NCBI GenBank assembly: GCA_030998015.1 | Contig: JARWMV010000238.1 | Span: 1,178,001-1,242,000 of the forward strand | DNA length: 64,000 nt | Origin: Ceratorhiza oryzae-sativae | Lineage: Eukaryota > Basidiomycota > Agaricomycetes > Cantharellales > Ceratobasidiaceae | Direction: 5' to 3' | In this document: positions 11,901 through 23,351 of the stretch, piece by piece | How the letters are laid out: each line of letters starts with the position of its first letter | Numbering within the stretch: position 1 is the first letter of the stretch | Program-made: the position numbers and the translations under genes | The notes under the pieces: generated by a model | What the model saw: only the letters and a program-made list of their open reading frames with translations | Databases searched by the model: none | What the model was told of the DNA's origin: nothing

Positions 11901-14900
11901 AACCCGCAACAAGCAGGGTTGGAATCAGACCCGTGATAAGGGCCTGTGCGCGTGGGTTGCGCCGAAAGAAATTAGTCTGTAATAAATGAGATTTCGATAT
12001 TAAATATGGTTTAGAGAAATAAAAAGAAACAGATCCGAATACTGTGTTAGCATATATTCAGATAATACTCAGGCTAGCGTACCAGGGGTGGGAAAACGGT
12101 TTCAAGAGTCTTGATCGAGACTAAGCCTGTAATGAAGGAGATAGGGAATATCCAGAAGATTTGGAAGAGCCTATAGATCCATAGGCACAGAGCGTCGCAC
12201 AGACGGGATGATTCACCATACTGCCACGCCAACCAACCAGTCTCTTAGGAATCTGTTTACCAGTTGTAGCGGCTTCGTATCAAAGCGAAACAACAAGACG
12301 GCTTACTGTGCGGCGAATTTCCCCTAAAATAAATTTGGATCAGAACTACTTAACTGGATGAAGCAAGACCCGAAAGAAACAATCGAATTGCGTGCGGCTT
12401 TACCTTAACTAATCGCTCCCAATCAAGGTCAGTTGACTGTGGTGCCATTGTCACTATGCAGGTCAACGGCCGCCCAGGGCGATGTGACAGCAAGTGCTGC
12501 CCGTCGAGCGTCCTCCCAGCGGCGGAAAGTAATAAATGCCGAACTAGCGGGCGCTATTTTCTTTATTTGTCTTTCAGAGGGGTGATCCATGGGATCTCCT
12601 AAACAACGGTAGACGCATTAATGAATAATAAATGCAGAGAATTAAGAGTCTCACTATCATCCGTAAATGGAAAAACGTGGTCCACTGTTTTACTTTTCCA
12701 TTATCGTCCTCACACCTGATCTTTTCGTTAGCGTCGGGCAAAGGTCGATTCTTGAACTCGTCAATTCTGGCTTGCATCTTCTTGATTCTGTTCGAGGCTT
12801 AGTATTCGAACTCAAAAAGACACAATTTTTGGTATCTGCACCTCAGAAATGATAGATCGATTGTCGGTAGAAGCCTTGGGGTTCGTAAGCCGATCAGTTC
12901 CAGAGGGTACCAAAAAACCGAGTTTTGGCGAGTATAGGGTTGGAATCTCTTCAGAGTGTCCACCGGGAGCGAATGAAGTGCTGCCCAAACTGTGTCATCT
13001 GGTTGCGTGGAGCCACGAGATTCCGGAGACACCCGAGACGGAGAGGGAAACTTGTGGCCGTTGGCATCGGGCGTTGGAGAAGGGTATGTCAAAGGTTTAG
13101 ATGTTGGAGACGATGGCGATGGAAGAGTATCAGCATTGTTGGAACCCCGACGCCAGCGGGGGCTTGTATTGGGTCCGTTCCGACTGTGCTTTGGTTCGTT
13201 GAGCCGGTTGCCACCTTCATCTTCGCCCCCATCTTCCCCAGCCTCGTTGTCCAAGCGACCCACCCCCGTCCCTTTGAGCCTCAAGTGTACCCAGGACCAA
13301 ACACTCCTGACCCACACTCTCGCTCCGTACTCCGAGTCTCGTATTCGTGCCTCTTCAACAAACGGACCGACCCTCTTCACCAATTCGTCGATTTCGGAGC
13401 TCCTATCTGGCTGGCCCCAAATCCATCGCTCGAGCACCCACCAACCCCTCTCTAGTCTGTCTCGAGCACCGCCCGCCCAACCACCGTCATCCTCACTATG
13501 ACTCAGGCCCTGTGCACCCTTCCTTCGCAGTTCCTCCCTCATCCATTGCCTACGTCTCAACTCGCCTTCTCGAACCTTTCTGTATTCATCCCTAGCCCGG
13601 CGGTCCATTTCCTTCGCTACTGAACTCATGGCTGCTTTCGCTAAGGCTATGTGCGCTTCTTCTATGTTCTCCAATTCCTTCTCTCGCCTCTGGATTAGAT
13701 CCGCGAGCCCGCTCAGCTTAGGTGCAAGCACAACGTTCTCGATGAGTTCCATGCCTCTCGAATCGACGCCCGGAACGTCCTCGGCAGTCATTTCGAACTC
13801 TCGGACTGCGGCCTCGCCGTGTAAATGTGGGTCCAGAGGTTGCCCCTTGCTCAGCTCAGGGTTGACTTTGTGAAGTTTGCCATTGCGAGGCTTTGGCATT
13901 TCCACCCGGAGGGTTGGCTGGCGATTGCGAGAAGGAATCATTTTTCGCCATGGTCGGGAATGAGCCCCTTCACCCTCAGAATCGCCTGGCTTCGGCGGCT
14001 CCGGCAAGTATCTGCCAAAATACCAGCGTAACATCCTCGGTTCGCGTATATTCTGAGGTATATTCGTCATCATAATGGTTCGGCATCTGAGGCTATAATC
14101 CGGCTCAGACCCGCCTCCCTTGGTTGAGGAGCGTACAGGAGCTGGTTCAGGGTGAAGGGGCAGGACTGTACCCGATGTATAGGCTGCAGCGGGGAACGAC
14201 GAAATATCCTCGGGCGAGTGAGCTGGTTTTGGAGAGCCGAGGCCATTGGAGACCTTAGAGTTCGAAGTGGATGTAGAAGGTGCGGGGGCGTGTCGGGCAG
14301 CATATGCTCTATACTTCAGTGAGCCAAGGACAAACCAAGCAAGAAGCAACATCCAAGAAAGCGTAATCCAAATTAGCTGTGGAGAGGCAACGAACATGGT
14401 TAATAGCACATCGGGAGGTGGGAGTAGGCGAACAAACCATGACCATATGAACCCAGAGAATGCTCCGACCGTTGGGAGTGAGCCCAGAAACCAGAGTCGT
14501 GAGAGAGCCTCTGTTGATATCACTCTTTTTAATGTCGGGAGGAGAGAGAATATAGTGGATCGGAAGAATTACGACAAGTGTCGTACACGTATGGAGAGCA
14601 GTAAAGTAGACTGAAGGGTTTATAAATAAGGACCAAACTTCATAGAACCAGACACTCACAGCAAGCTCTAAGAAATCTAATATATACTGTAGCATCGACA
14701 CCAGCAAGTTGGAGAAGGTTTCGTCTGGAGTACGCAGGACCTGCCATATCCACACAAGAGGCCATTTGGGATGGGGTGGCGAAGGCATAACGGACCAACA
14801 GCGACCCATGTATAAGCTGCCGGCATGCCTCATGTTGGCAGCATTCGTAACAAAAACCGAAGCAGCACTCACTATGCATTCGTCCAGTTTTCTCGACTCC

Positions 14901-15119
14901 CAATTAACTTAATCGCCTCTGCATCTTGAGCCGCTAACCCCTGCGTCTGACCTGTATCAGAAGGACTCTCCCGAGCTATTTTGCCTCGTCCTCTCCTCCT
15001 GGAACCCGACGGAGTGTTTCAACAAGCGTAAGACAGACAGCCCCAACAATGATAGCGGCATATGTTTGTTGTAGTAGTCCGCCATATGTAGCCGCGGCGC
15101 GGTCGTAAATCGTAGCCAT
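8953..15119 (-). CDS. CSC1/OSCA-TMEM63-like calcium-permeable channel (RSN1/PHM7 type)
   Basis: A many-exon minus-strand gene. Start MATIYDRAAATYGGLL at 15119. Exons that I can place include 14873-15119 (first membrane helix), 14660-14816, 14438-14610, 12842-14376 (long cytosolic insert), 12716-12787, a 5-nt exon at 11268-11272, and a Ser/Arg-rich C-terminal exon ending at 8953. CSC1 hallmarks are LAGVDATVYIRFLRACF, MMTNIPQNIR, SSAFITFRRWEDARRA, VTMAPQSTDLDWERLV, DWLVGVAVWLFQIFWIFP, STPRKRKRGTQPRT and AVLNPLVIPFALIYY. The family forms osmosensitive, mechanically gated cation channels. At least three one-base frame breaks occur (near 14980, 14720 and 12487), and the frame also changes before the final exon near 9960-10020. 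I treat these as likely sequence errors, but a pseudogene is not excluded. Confidence 0.88.
11268..11272 (-). other. 5-nt microexon of the CSC1-like gene
   Basis: On the minus strand the bases TCGGG are flanked by an intron ending CCGCTAG and another starting GTAAGT with CACTAAC and CAACAG. Including exactly these five bases keeps the frame and gives QLGLVGLPLITYIFG, matching the membrane helix before TPRKR. Reading through the second intron instead would insert about 17 unrelated residues. Confidence 0.65.
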
Positions 15120-18100
15120 GGGGTAAGCCCGTCGGTCGTCGTGGAGCACCACTTGACAAGAGTCTGCGAACTAACGCTGTCATCCGCGGACTACAGGGGC
15201 TAACCCCTATGATGTAATGTTTGGACACATGTTGATCGTAAATGCTAATTCCCGATATGGGACAGGTATCGCCTTGTGATTAAAGCGCCCAGAAACTCCA
15301 TATCGTACCATGCAACGAATGTAGCAATATCCATTAAGTTTTGTGCTGGCGGTTAGGTGAAGTATGATCATTTTATGATTACAAAGACCGACAAATCTCC
15401 TGCAACACTCAACATGACAGCCATCAACAAGCGACTCATCAGACTGCAGGCTCTGGGGTAGCCTCGACTATGATGTACATAGTAAACGCTGACTGGATTC
15501 TTTTATGGAGCCACGCAATTGTATTATAGACACTTGGAAGCTCGAGGCCTTTGTTATGAATGGGGCTAGAACGCAAAAGCTTGCGATCATGGACTTCCTT
15601 AATTTAACGTGAACCCTTTGAAACGAGATCAACCGGTCCGGCTAAAGGGCACTCACAAAAGGGTCACAAATATGAGCCTCTCAAAGGTGAGCCTTCAAAG
15701 CAAACCATTCTGCAGGTGTTTGCACAGCATTAATAAGCGTCATCGGCCTAAGGCTTGTTTTCTCAACTCCCTCGGGTCGCTTCAGGCTGAACTAGTAATT
15801 ATGCGCCCGAGCGGCCATACTGAATCGTGACTCAATTGGTGGACAAACAAAATGTGTGATAGTTTCGCTCTCTCGAATCAGTCTAAAAATAGCAATGCGC
15901 ATACACAGGGGTATTTATCCACAAATGGCTAACGCTACGGTTGCGTGACAGCGCTAACGGTCAACATGCCGGTCTGACAGTAGGTGGGTTAGTCTCATGA
16001 AAAATGGATGTACAGGTACTTTTTCGATATAACCCGCATGTAATTGAGCAAGTACAGGCTAAAGTAAATTTGTCCGCTTGTGTAGCGCTATACTCGATTC
16101 TTTAGTTCACATTCCGTCAACGTTCTATGTGTGGGGAAGTACGTCGGTTGGGTCTAAACAGAGGCCAAGGATATAATGTACGTGTAAGATGAGTGCATCC
16201 ATAATTCTAGTCACGCTTGGCGAGTAGTTTCAGGAAGTGTTAAACCAAGAAGTGGCGTTTGCTTATCGCCAGCGTTACACTTACCCTACGTGTTTTTTTT
16301 TTTTCGCTCTCTTCATGTCAACACCTCGACAATGGGTATGTTTAAATTTCAATTAGCCAGCTCCAAAATCGTAAGGGTGCAACCGCTATGCCGCCTAGCG
16401 TAATTGTGGGCTCACCATTGTCCATTCTCTCTTTAAACCAACACGTTTTAGCGTGATTCGTTTTCTCTCAACGCTCTGGTCTGTAGAGCGCGTCCTTCGT
16501 CCCAATCTTCAAGACTGCTTCCGCGATGTTCGACGATCGTGTTTGCTAGCCCCTCGGATAGAGTCGTAAGGTTGAGCGGTTCTTCAGATTGGACACAACG
16601 TGATGGTACGTGTACCCCCCCCCCCATCTTGCCACGGGATGTATGCTCAGACAACACACGTACCTTGTGAAGAATGCTCTACCGTGCCCCGAAATATGCT
16701 TGCCGATCACAATTTTTGCACACCGATGCCACGCTAGAGCTGGAAGGTGTTGTGGCAAAAAGGTCTGTACCTCAACTGTGTTGGCTGAAACTTGACAAAT
16801 CGTTGCCAGGATGTATAACGCAAACACACCATAGTCCTACGAACCAAACGGAGAAAACATTGGGAAACCCGATCTTTGGGCGGATGCGTTCTGAAAAGGT
16901 TTGACTTCGGGAACCAGCTTGGTCGTCTCGCTATACTGCACACTTATCACTCACGTCACCAGTTTACACAATTCTCTGACAGGAGCCTTGAATCACTAGT
17001 GTTACATATAGTTAAGCAGTGCCATTTAGTGTAAGCTAGGATGGTCAAGGGCCATATGGAGAAATACATTCGAAAAGCAGTACGTTGAGATGTCTCAGTG
17101 ACGGTTTGGTTCTCACGGCCGTCAATGTCGATCCAACGCCATGTCGTTTTCGTGTATACTAGTAACAGATGACCACCCATGTTCTCACACTCACAAAAAA
17201 ACATGGGCTGTGTGTAGGAAAGAGTTTTTGTTGGCATCTCTTCGTTAGCAGCGATTCTATACCATGCGATCTTTGCTACGAAGCGGCTTACCTTGTAGCT
17301 TGGCTACAAGAGTACTCCCGTGGGATTAGATCGATGTTTGTAGAGGACTCGAGCCTTGAGCAATATGCATCTGCATTCGCCGTAACGTGTGGCTCGGAAC
17401 GGACCCCGGATTGGCGAGTGTTGGAGCTATATCGTCGCCTACGTCAGCAATGTCGACCGTACGATATCTATGCGAGACGAGGAACAGGGGTTTTAGCAGG
17501 TTTTCGGCCGAAGAGGAAATGATTTCACACATTGCATTGGTAGAGGATCCGAATACAGTCACCCAGCAACAATGGATGATATGTATCAGTTTGTGCAATA
17601 TTATCTTGTGTGACGGCACGTTGGCTGTTTCGTGTTTGCTGCTGGTGGCTCTCCTTTTCTGCTTGCGTGGTTCTAGGCCTACTCCTGGATCAGCGCTCTT
17701 GTTATAAATGCCAGCTCAACGGACTTTGTACCCTTTTGCCAGTTGGACAGTTGCTGTTACCAGGGTAGGTACTGAGCGGGCCATTGGAAGAGTTGAAGGG
17801 GTTGAAGAAATGACTAGGACAGCGGATTGAGGCTGCGGATTTTGAAGGTTATAGGCTTTTCCTTTTCAGCTTTTTACATATCATTGGCGCATGTAACCTC
17901 AAACCTCTTCACTAGCACCTGGCGCCCATTGCTTTTGGCAACGGTCACAGAAAGTACTATATGGGGTCCGCAAGACATGAAACGAGGTTCAGGACTGGGT
18001 GTGTGTGCCACGTAGTTTTCACTGGTACTTCGCATGCAGCTACGCATCGCTAAGCTCCATAACAATTTTACCTGTGCTTGTTCACATGATGGAGAACATG

Positions 18101-18530
18101 CCATTTGCCGTGTGTTAAGATATACGCACTTATAAAGCCCATTGAATAGTGCCAGGTCCTTCCAAACGAGGGCACATCTCTAATTTTTCACAACTAACTC
18201 CTTTTTACCTATTCACTCAGCAACCGCACAGCTAAGGCTAAAATAGCCTCTGCCCGGGGGGACCGTATGCTCGTATGCAGGTGAAAAACACCTTTTGAGA
18301 CTATTTTACCCCACGGGTAGCAAATAGAAGAGCTTATTACAGCACATGAGCCATGCGGAGAGATAGGAACAAAAGGCACCAGGAGGGGACTGGGGTGCCC
18401 TCTGGTTCTATGCGTATGGGTGATGGGAGGCGATGACGCAATTTGCAAAAGGTCCCTGACGTCACGACAACCACACGCCTCGATTTAACAAGCCCTAGTG
18501 TGTACGGCCTTGCTCGCAAAACCCACCTCG
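15120..18530. other. 3.4-kb region without a supported gene
   Basis: No reading frame here joins into a recognisable protein. The region holds homopolymer runs (T near 16291-16303, C at 16615-16625) and short open frames on both strands. The best coding-like stretch is on the minus strand at about 16448-16590 (reading NLTTLSEGLANTIVEHRG), which could be a remnant of a repeat-containing protein. I found no transposase, reverse transcriptase or tRNA. Confidence 0.5.
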
Positions 18531-20944
18531 ATGTCGCCGACCGTCGACCTTGCGATAGTCTTCCGCAGCAGCGCCAAGTCCAAGGGCGAGGCCGCCGACG
18601 CTGCTGCCGAGTACACTCGCCTGCTGAAAACACTGGCCAGCGGGGGCCTCGAGGCAGCTGGAAAGAAGGGAGCCAACGACAGCGAATTGCTCGTCCTTTG
18701 TCCGGTGCCCTCAGCCGAAGCTCGAGCAACTTGCCGAGCACGAACGGCGCACCGACTTCGTGTATGGTGTCGCGCGAGCCAAGGTCCCGTCGCTGACGGC
18801 GACAGGCGACCCGAATGCTGTCACGCCAGCAGAACGCATTCGCCTCGTTCACACATTTGTTACGTCACCGACGCTCGACAATGGCCTGGGTATAGCGCCT
18901 GGCGCTAGCAACTGGACTCGCGTGCAGAGCATCATGGCACTCCATGATCGCGACTTCAACCATGCCTGGCTGTCCGATTGGACGCGCAAGCAAGTCGGCT
19001 TTTATATCCCCATTGCCGAGCTGGACAAGATTCGTGACAACGTAAGTTTGGCCGGTCATTATTATCGGCTGTAACTAACTTTGCCTGGCAGTTTGGGGAG
19101 GCTCTTGCTCTCTATTTCTCCTTTTTGTCCTTCTACACCCGCGCACTATTTATACCTTCCCTGATGGGGCTCTCCGCCTGGTTCCTCAAGGCTGCCTACC
19201 ATCCTCTCTACTCTATCGGCCTCTCGCTTTGGGCAATCACGACGGTCGATGTCTGGCGTGTTCGTGAACGCGCCTTAGCCGTGCGCTGGGGAACTTATGG
19301 CGTTGCCCGTGTAGAACGACGGCGCGTCGAATTTCAGAGTCCCACAAATCAGAACAACTTTGATGACGGCGATGCGCGGATGACGATGTGCTCTTCCCAT
19401 GGTGGAAGCGCGAAATGCGAATGGCCGTCTCTGTGCCCATTATTGGCTTATTTGGCCTTTTGCTCGGCGGCCTTCTAACGGCCATATTCTTGTTCGAAGC
19501 ATTTGTCACCCAACTATACACCGGGCCAGGGAAAGACTATTTATCGTTTGTCCCTACGATAATCTTTGTCACAGTCATCCCCCGCATCATGGCCGTTTAT
19601 GCCAACAGCGCCACCGGGCTTACTCACTGGGAGAATCATGCACACCAATCGTCATTCAACCGCTCCTTGACGCTCAAGACGTTTGCTCTTTCTAGCATAG
19701 TCGCCTTTCTAGGTTTGTTTCTTACAGCGTTTATTTATGTCCCATTCGGGCCAGATGTCATGCGTTGGGTCAACACTGCTTTATTCGAGTCTGGGCATCC
19801 AGACGTTGCCAGTGCCGCCCAGGACGCTGGCGTCAAGCCTTTATCTTCTCCCGATATTCAGGCCAAGATTAACCCAGGGCGGCTTCACAGCCAGATGTTC
19901 GCATACACGGTGACGAATCAGGCGATCAACTTTTTCCTCGAGACTGGCTTGCCGTTTATCATGCGCGCTGTATCCAAGGCCACAGCAGACAAGAGCTTAA
20001 ATGGAAAAAAGAAAACCGGAGACGAGAAGAACGACGCTGTATCCCAGTTGGTCGAACACGCGAGGCAGGAATCGACGCTCCCAGAGTATACTTTATTCGG
20101 AGACTACTCCGAGATGGTCACTCAGGTAGGTCTCTTGATTTGGCCTATGCGCATATAGTCACGCCCTCCCACTTAGTTTGGTTATATCGTGATCTGGAGT
20201 GCCGCGTGGCCCCTTGCACCTTGTAAGCTGTGGCTCCTGCATCTATCACGCCGCATGGCTGACTCGCGTTTCAGTCATGGCTCTTCTGAACAACTGGATA
20301 GAGTTGCGTTCTGACGCATTCAAAATCACGGCACACGGCCGTCGCCCCCTTCCTCAGCGTGTCGATACAGTTGGGCCCTGGCTTGAAGCGTTGAGCTTCA
20401 TCACCTGGGTCGGTGCCCTCACCAACGCCGCTCTAGTGTACCTCTTCCGTCCCGTCTCGGCTGGAATCCACGGACGTACAACAACAGCTGCCCAAAGCGG
20501 ATCACCATTCTTGACAACTACCCTGGGTCGGGAAATCAAGTTGCCACAGCTGACCGGCGCTTCGATCGGGACAAACGCGACAGCCGGTGCACTCGGGGGG
20601 AAACTCGGTCTTACGCACGCGACAACGACTCTCCTAACGGCTGTTCTTCCAGCATTGTTGACAGCCCTGGCGGCATCTCATTTGTTCTTTGTTGCGCGTG
20701 CCATTATTCGCCACGTTGTCGAACGAGCCACTTGGAAAGAAGTGAAGAGCGCATTGCATTGGTAAAAGCGGAGAGGGAGGTGAAAAGGATGTATCTGTCC
20801 GAAGGGGGAGCAAAGGGAATTGTCCCAGGAGTCGCATCGCAAGGAGTCGCAGCAGCCGCCATCCAGAATGGAGGCGAGGAGGATTCCTGGGTTGGAATAG
20901 ACGAAGGCGAGGGCGTCTTGTCTGCACTTATCAAAGGCGACTAG
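18531..20944 (+). CDS. anoctamin/TMEM16 family protein (Ist2-like)
   Basis: Four exons (18531-19041, 19092-20125, 20177-20222, 20275-20944) give about 753 residues. Anoctamin landmarks are QVGFYIPIAELDKIRDNFGE before the first helix, LFIPSLMGLSAWF, LFPWWKREMRM, a long membrane domain with NQAINFFLETGLPF, TQFGYIVIWSAAWPLAPLFM, NNWIELRSDAFK and a charged C-terminus. The family includes calcium-activated chloride channels and lipid scramblases; yeast Ist2 tethers the ER to the plasma membrane. Three one-base breaks are apparent: an extra T near 18697, and missing bases near 19378 and 20738. Each is bridged by conserved sequence on both sides, so I read them as sequence errors. The start is the ATG before SPTVDLAIVFR. 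Confidence 0.9.
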
Positions 20945-21839
20945 TGTGAAAAATGAATTAGCCGGATCGAACTTTATGAATGCAAGGGGTAAATGTACAC
21001 AACCATACATGTATAGTAGCTCTGAAGGTATAGCTTGTACAATGGACTCACGGATAGTATAATGCTCGAGACTGCTAAATCTGTTCAGCAAAGTTGCCAT
21101 GGCTCTGTATATGTGTGGTACGCTATGCTAGGTGGTCAGATCGACGTTCAAGTTGAGTCCGTGTTTACGGATAATGGAACATCATCTGCCAAATTTCGCC
21201 AACGCAAGAGCTAGCTGACATGACGAGGTCCAGATATTGCTTGGCGTATCAATTTTGAACTGCAAAGTTACAAAAGATTCCATTCATGGTGTCCGTAACA
21301 TCAGAGGCTCCAAAATAGGAACCCATAAAAAGGAAAAACGAGGAAATGCGATCCATTCTACAAGACTGCGCATATACAAAACATTCAATTCGTACAAGCG
21401 ATAATAGCCAGAGGAATAAAAACTAGAAAGCATGTCTTGGGGAAATATCATCTGTTTCGGCTGTGACATGTTGAATGTCTGATGAAGAGTGATCGAACTC
21501 GGTCAAGCGAAGATGGTAGGTGATGCATGGGGCTTTATCTGCAAATATAAACAGCTATTGTCAATTATCACTTCAGAATATCTGATTAGGAGAGTACTGA
21601 CAGCGACAAGGGACAAACAAGCCATTGCTCCTATTGGAAGCCGAGTTGCATTGAATCTAAGACAAGGATGACTCATATATCAATTGCCATGGAACAGCCA
21701 AGGGTTGTACGAACTCACCGAGTGAAGTGAGGAACATAACTGAAACGCGAGATGTGGGGAATGGGACTAGCAGCCAATGAAGCAAAAGGTGAGATGTCAA
21801 AAAGGTAAGCACCAAAGTCCGATGGCACAAGAGGGTTGG

Positions 21840-22090
21840 CAAAGTGGCGAGAAGTGGGGCTCAGATAAAATGAAATGAAATAAAACAAAGAAATAGGAAG
21901 AACAAGAATAAAAGCGAAAGAATTTTAAGAAAGAGAATAGTTCCGGGGAAGAAGCGGGATGGAACAGGAGGGTCCAAGAGAGTAAGAGGCAAGAGCGCGC
22001 AAGATAGAGAGATCGGTCCAAGAGCAATCCGAAAACGACAAAACAAGAAATACAATGGGAAACAGCAAATTCACGAAACAAAGATAAGGA
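21840..22090 (+). repeat. strand-asymmetric purine-rich tract
   Basis: About 250 bp are overwhelmingly A and G on the plus strand, with runs such as AAATGAAATGAAATAAAAC. It lies between the convergent 3' ends of the anoctamin gene and the next minus-strand gene. No protein is supported in it. Confidence 0.6.
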
Positions 22091-22123
22091 TACTTTATTT
22101 AACACGGCTTTTATACCACCCAT

Positions 22124-22786
22124 CTACACCTTGACCGTCGCCATTCTCATCACAAGCTTCCCCACCACCCCCCACTTGGCCGTCTTCGCCTTCCACCTCG
22201 CCTTTTCCACCGCCGCAATGGTCGCCACACTCGCCTCCCACTCGGCTCCAGTCTTCTTCGCTTGCATATATCGCTCGGCCTCTCGCTCAATCTGCAAAAC
22301 AGTCAGGGGCACCAACATCTGCACTGTCTTGCTCGTGTTACTTAGCTTTGCACGGTCTTCAGCAGTCATGGAGTCAACGAAGTAGTCGACCACATACTGC
22401 AGCAACTCTACTTTCTCCCATGCGGGCTGTGTTTGCACGCTGTCAGTGAGAGGCTCACTCAAGAGGGTAAAACGTTCACCATGAGATCGAGTAGCGATAG
22501 GTCATCGTAGCGCACGCCATAGTGGGAGACAACAAGGCGCAGGGCATGGAAGTTGGCGTGGGCCCAATCTTCATGGCCTCTGGCGACGGAACGAGAAGCG
22601 TCCCGTTCGTTGGCCTAGGAATGGTGAGGGTAGGGAGGAATCAGAGGTGTAACCAGACCATAGGAGCGAGCACGGGCTGACCTGCTCAATGACCATGGCG
22701 AACAGACGCCATACGAACGGTCGCTGGTCGAACTCGATGCCACGGAAGGGAGCACTGAGCTTGATGAGGAGGTCGAAAGCGTGCAT
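22124..22786 (-). CDS. small helical protein, function unknown
   Basis: Three exons (22682-22786, 22480-22614, 22124-22426) join in frame into 180 residues from MHAFDLLIKLSAPFRG. The donors are GTCAGC and GTGAAC and the second intron has a CACTGAC branch site. The protein is mostly predicted helix, with Ala/Lys/Glu-rich stretches (LQIEREAERYMQAKK) and a basic C-terminus (LVMRMATVKV). There is no membrane segment or signal peptide. I do not recognise a family. The consistent phases of two introns argue that it is real; the start could lie further upstream. Confidence 0.6.
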
Positions 22787-23351
22787 GATGATGATACGAT
22801 AGTCTGAAGGTAAGTGCTTGTGCGATGATTGTAGAAGCAGCTGGAACTCTCTGAATGAGGGTAGACAGTAGGAAAGGATCGAAAGGTGGACCGGTGAGGG
22901 TTTTTATACCTCGGACGCTAGACCAGGCCAACAGATGGAGTGAGCAACAAAGACCTGCGCATTCAGTATGTGTGGGGAGAGATCACGTGCGGAATTGAGT
23001 TATTTGTGAATTGCAATGCAATGTCTTCGGAAAACTACAATTCATTGGGCCTTACGGTCTTTTGATTTGGCTTACAACAGGTGGAACGCTATTAATGAAC
23101 ACCCATAGAGGCGTCGTAATAACGCAATGAAAATGCAGCGTGGTCGCGATTTAGTTTGACACGATCAGCACTCGGAGTATTCGCACGAGAAACTAAACCG
23201 TACAAAGAGAGCTACAATATAGCGCGAGAGTGACAAGTGAGGAAACAAGACCCGAATCACCAACAACATGGAAATTACAAACAAGCCCAGCACAACCAAA
23301 ATGAACCCAAAACCGAATAAGAATAGGAATAAAAACAAATCGATCACCGGT

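Noticed and set aside
15120..18530. Transposon or retroelement in the gene-poor gap
   Set aside because: I found no reverse transcriptase, transposase or integrase motif and no terminal repeats.
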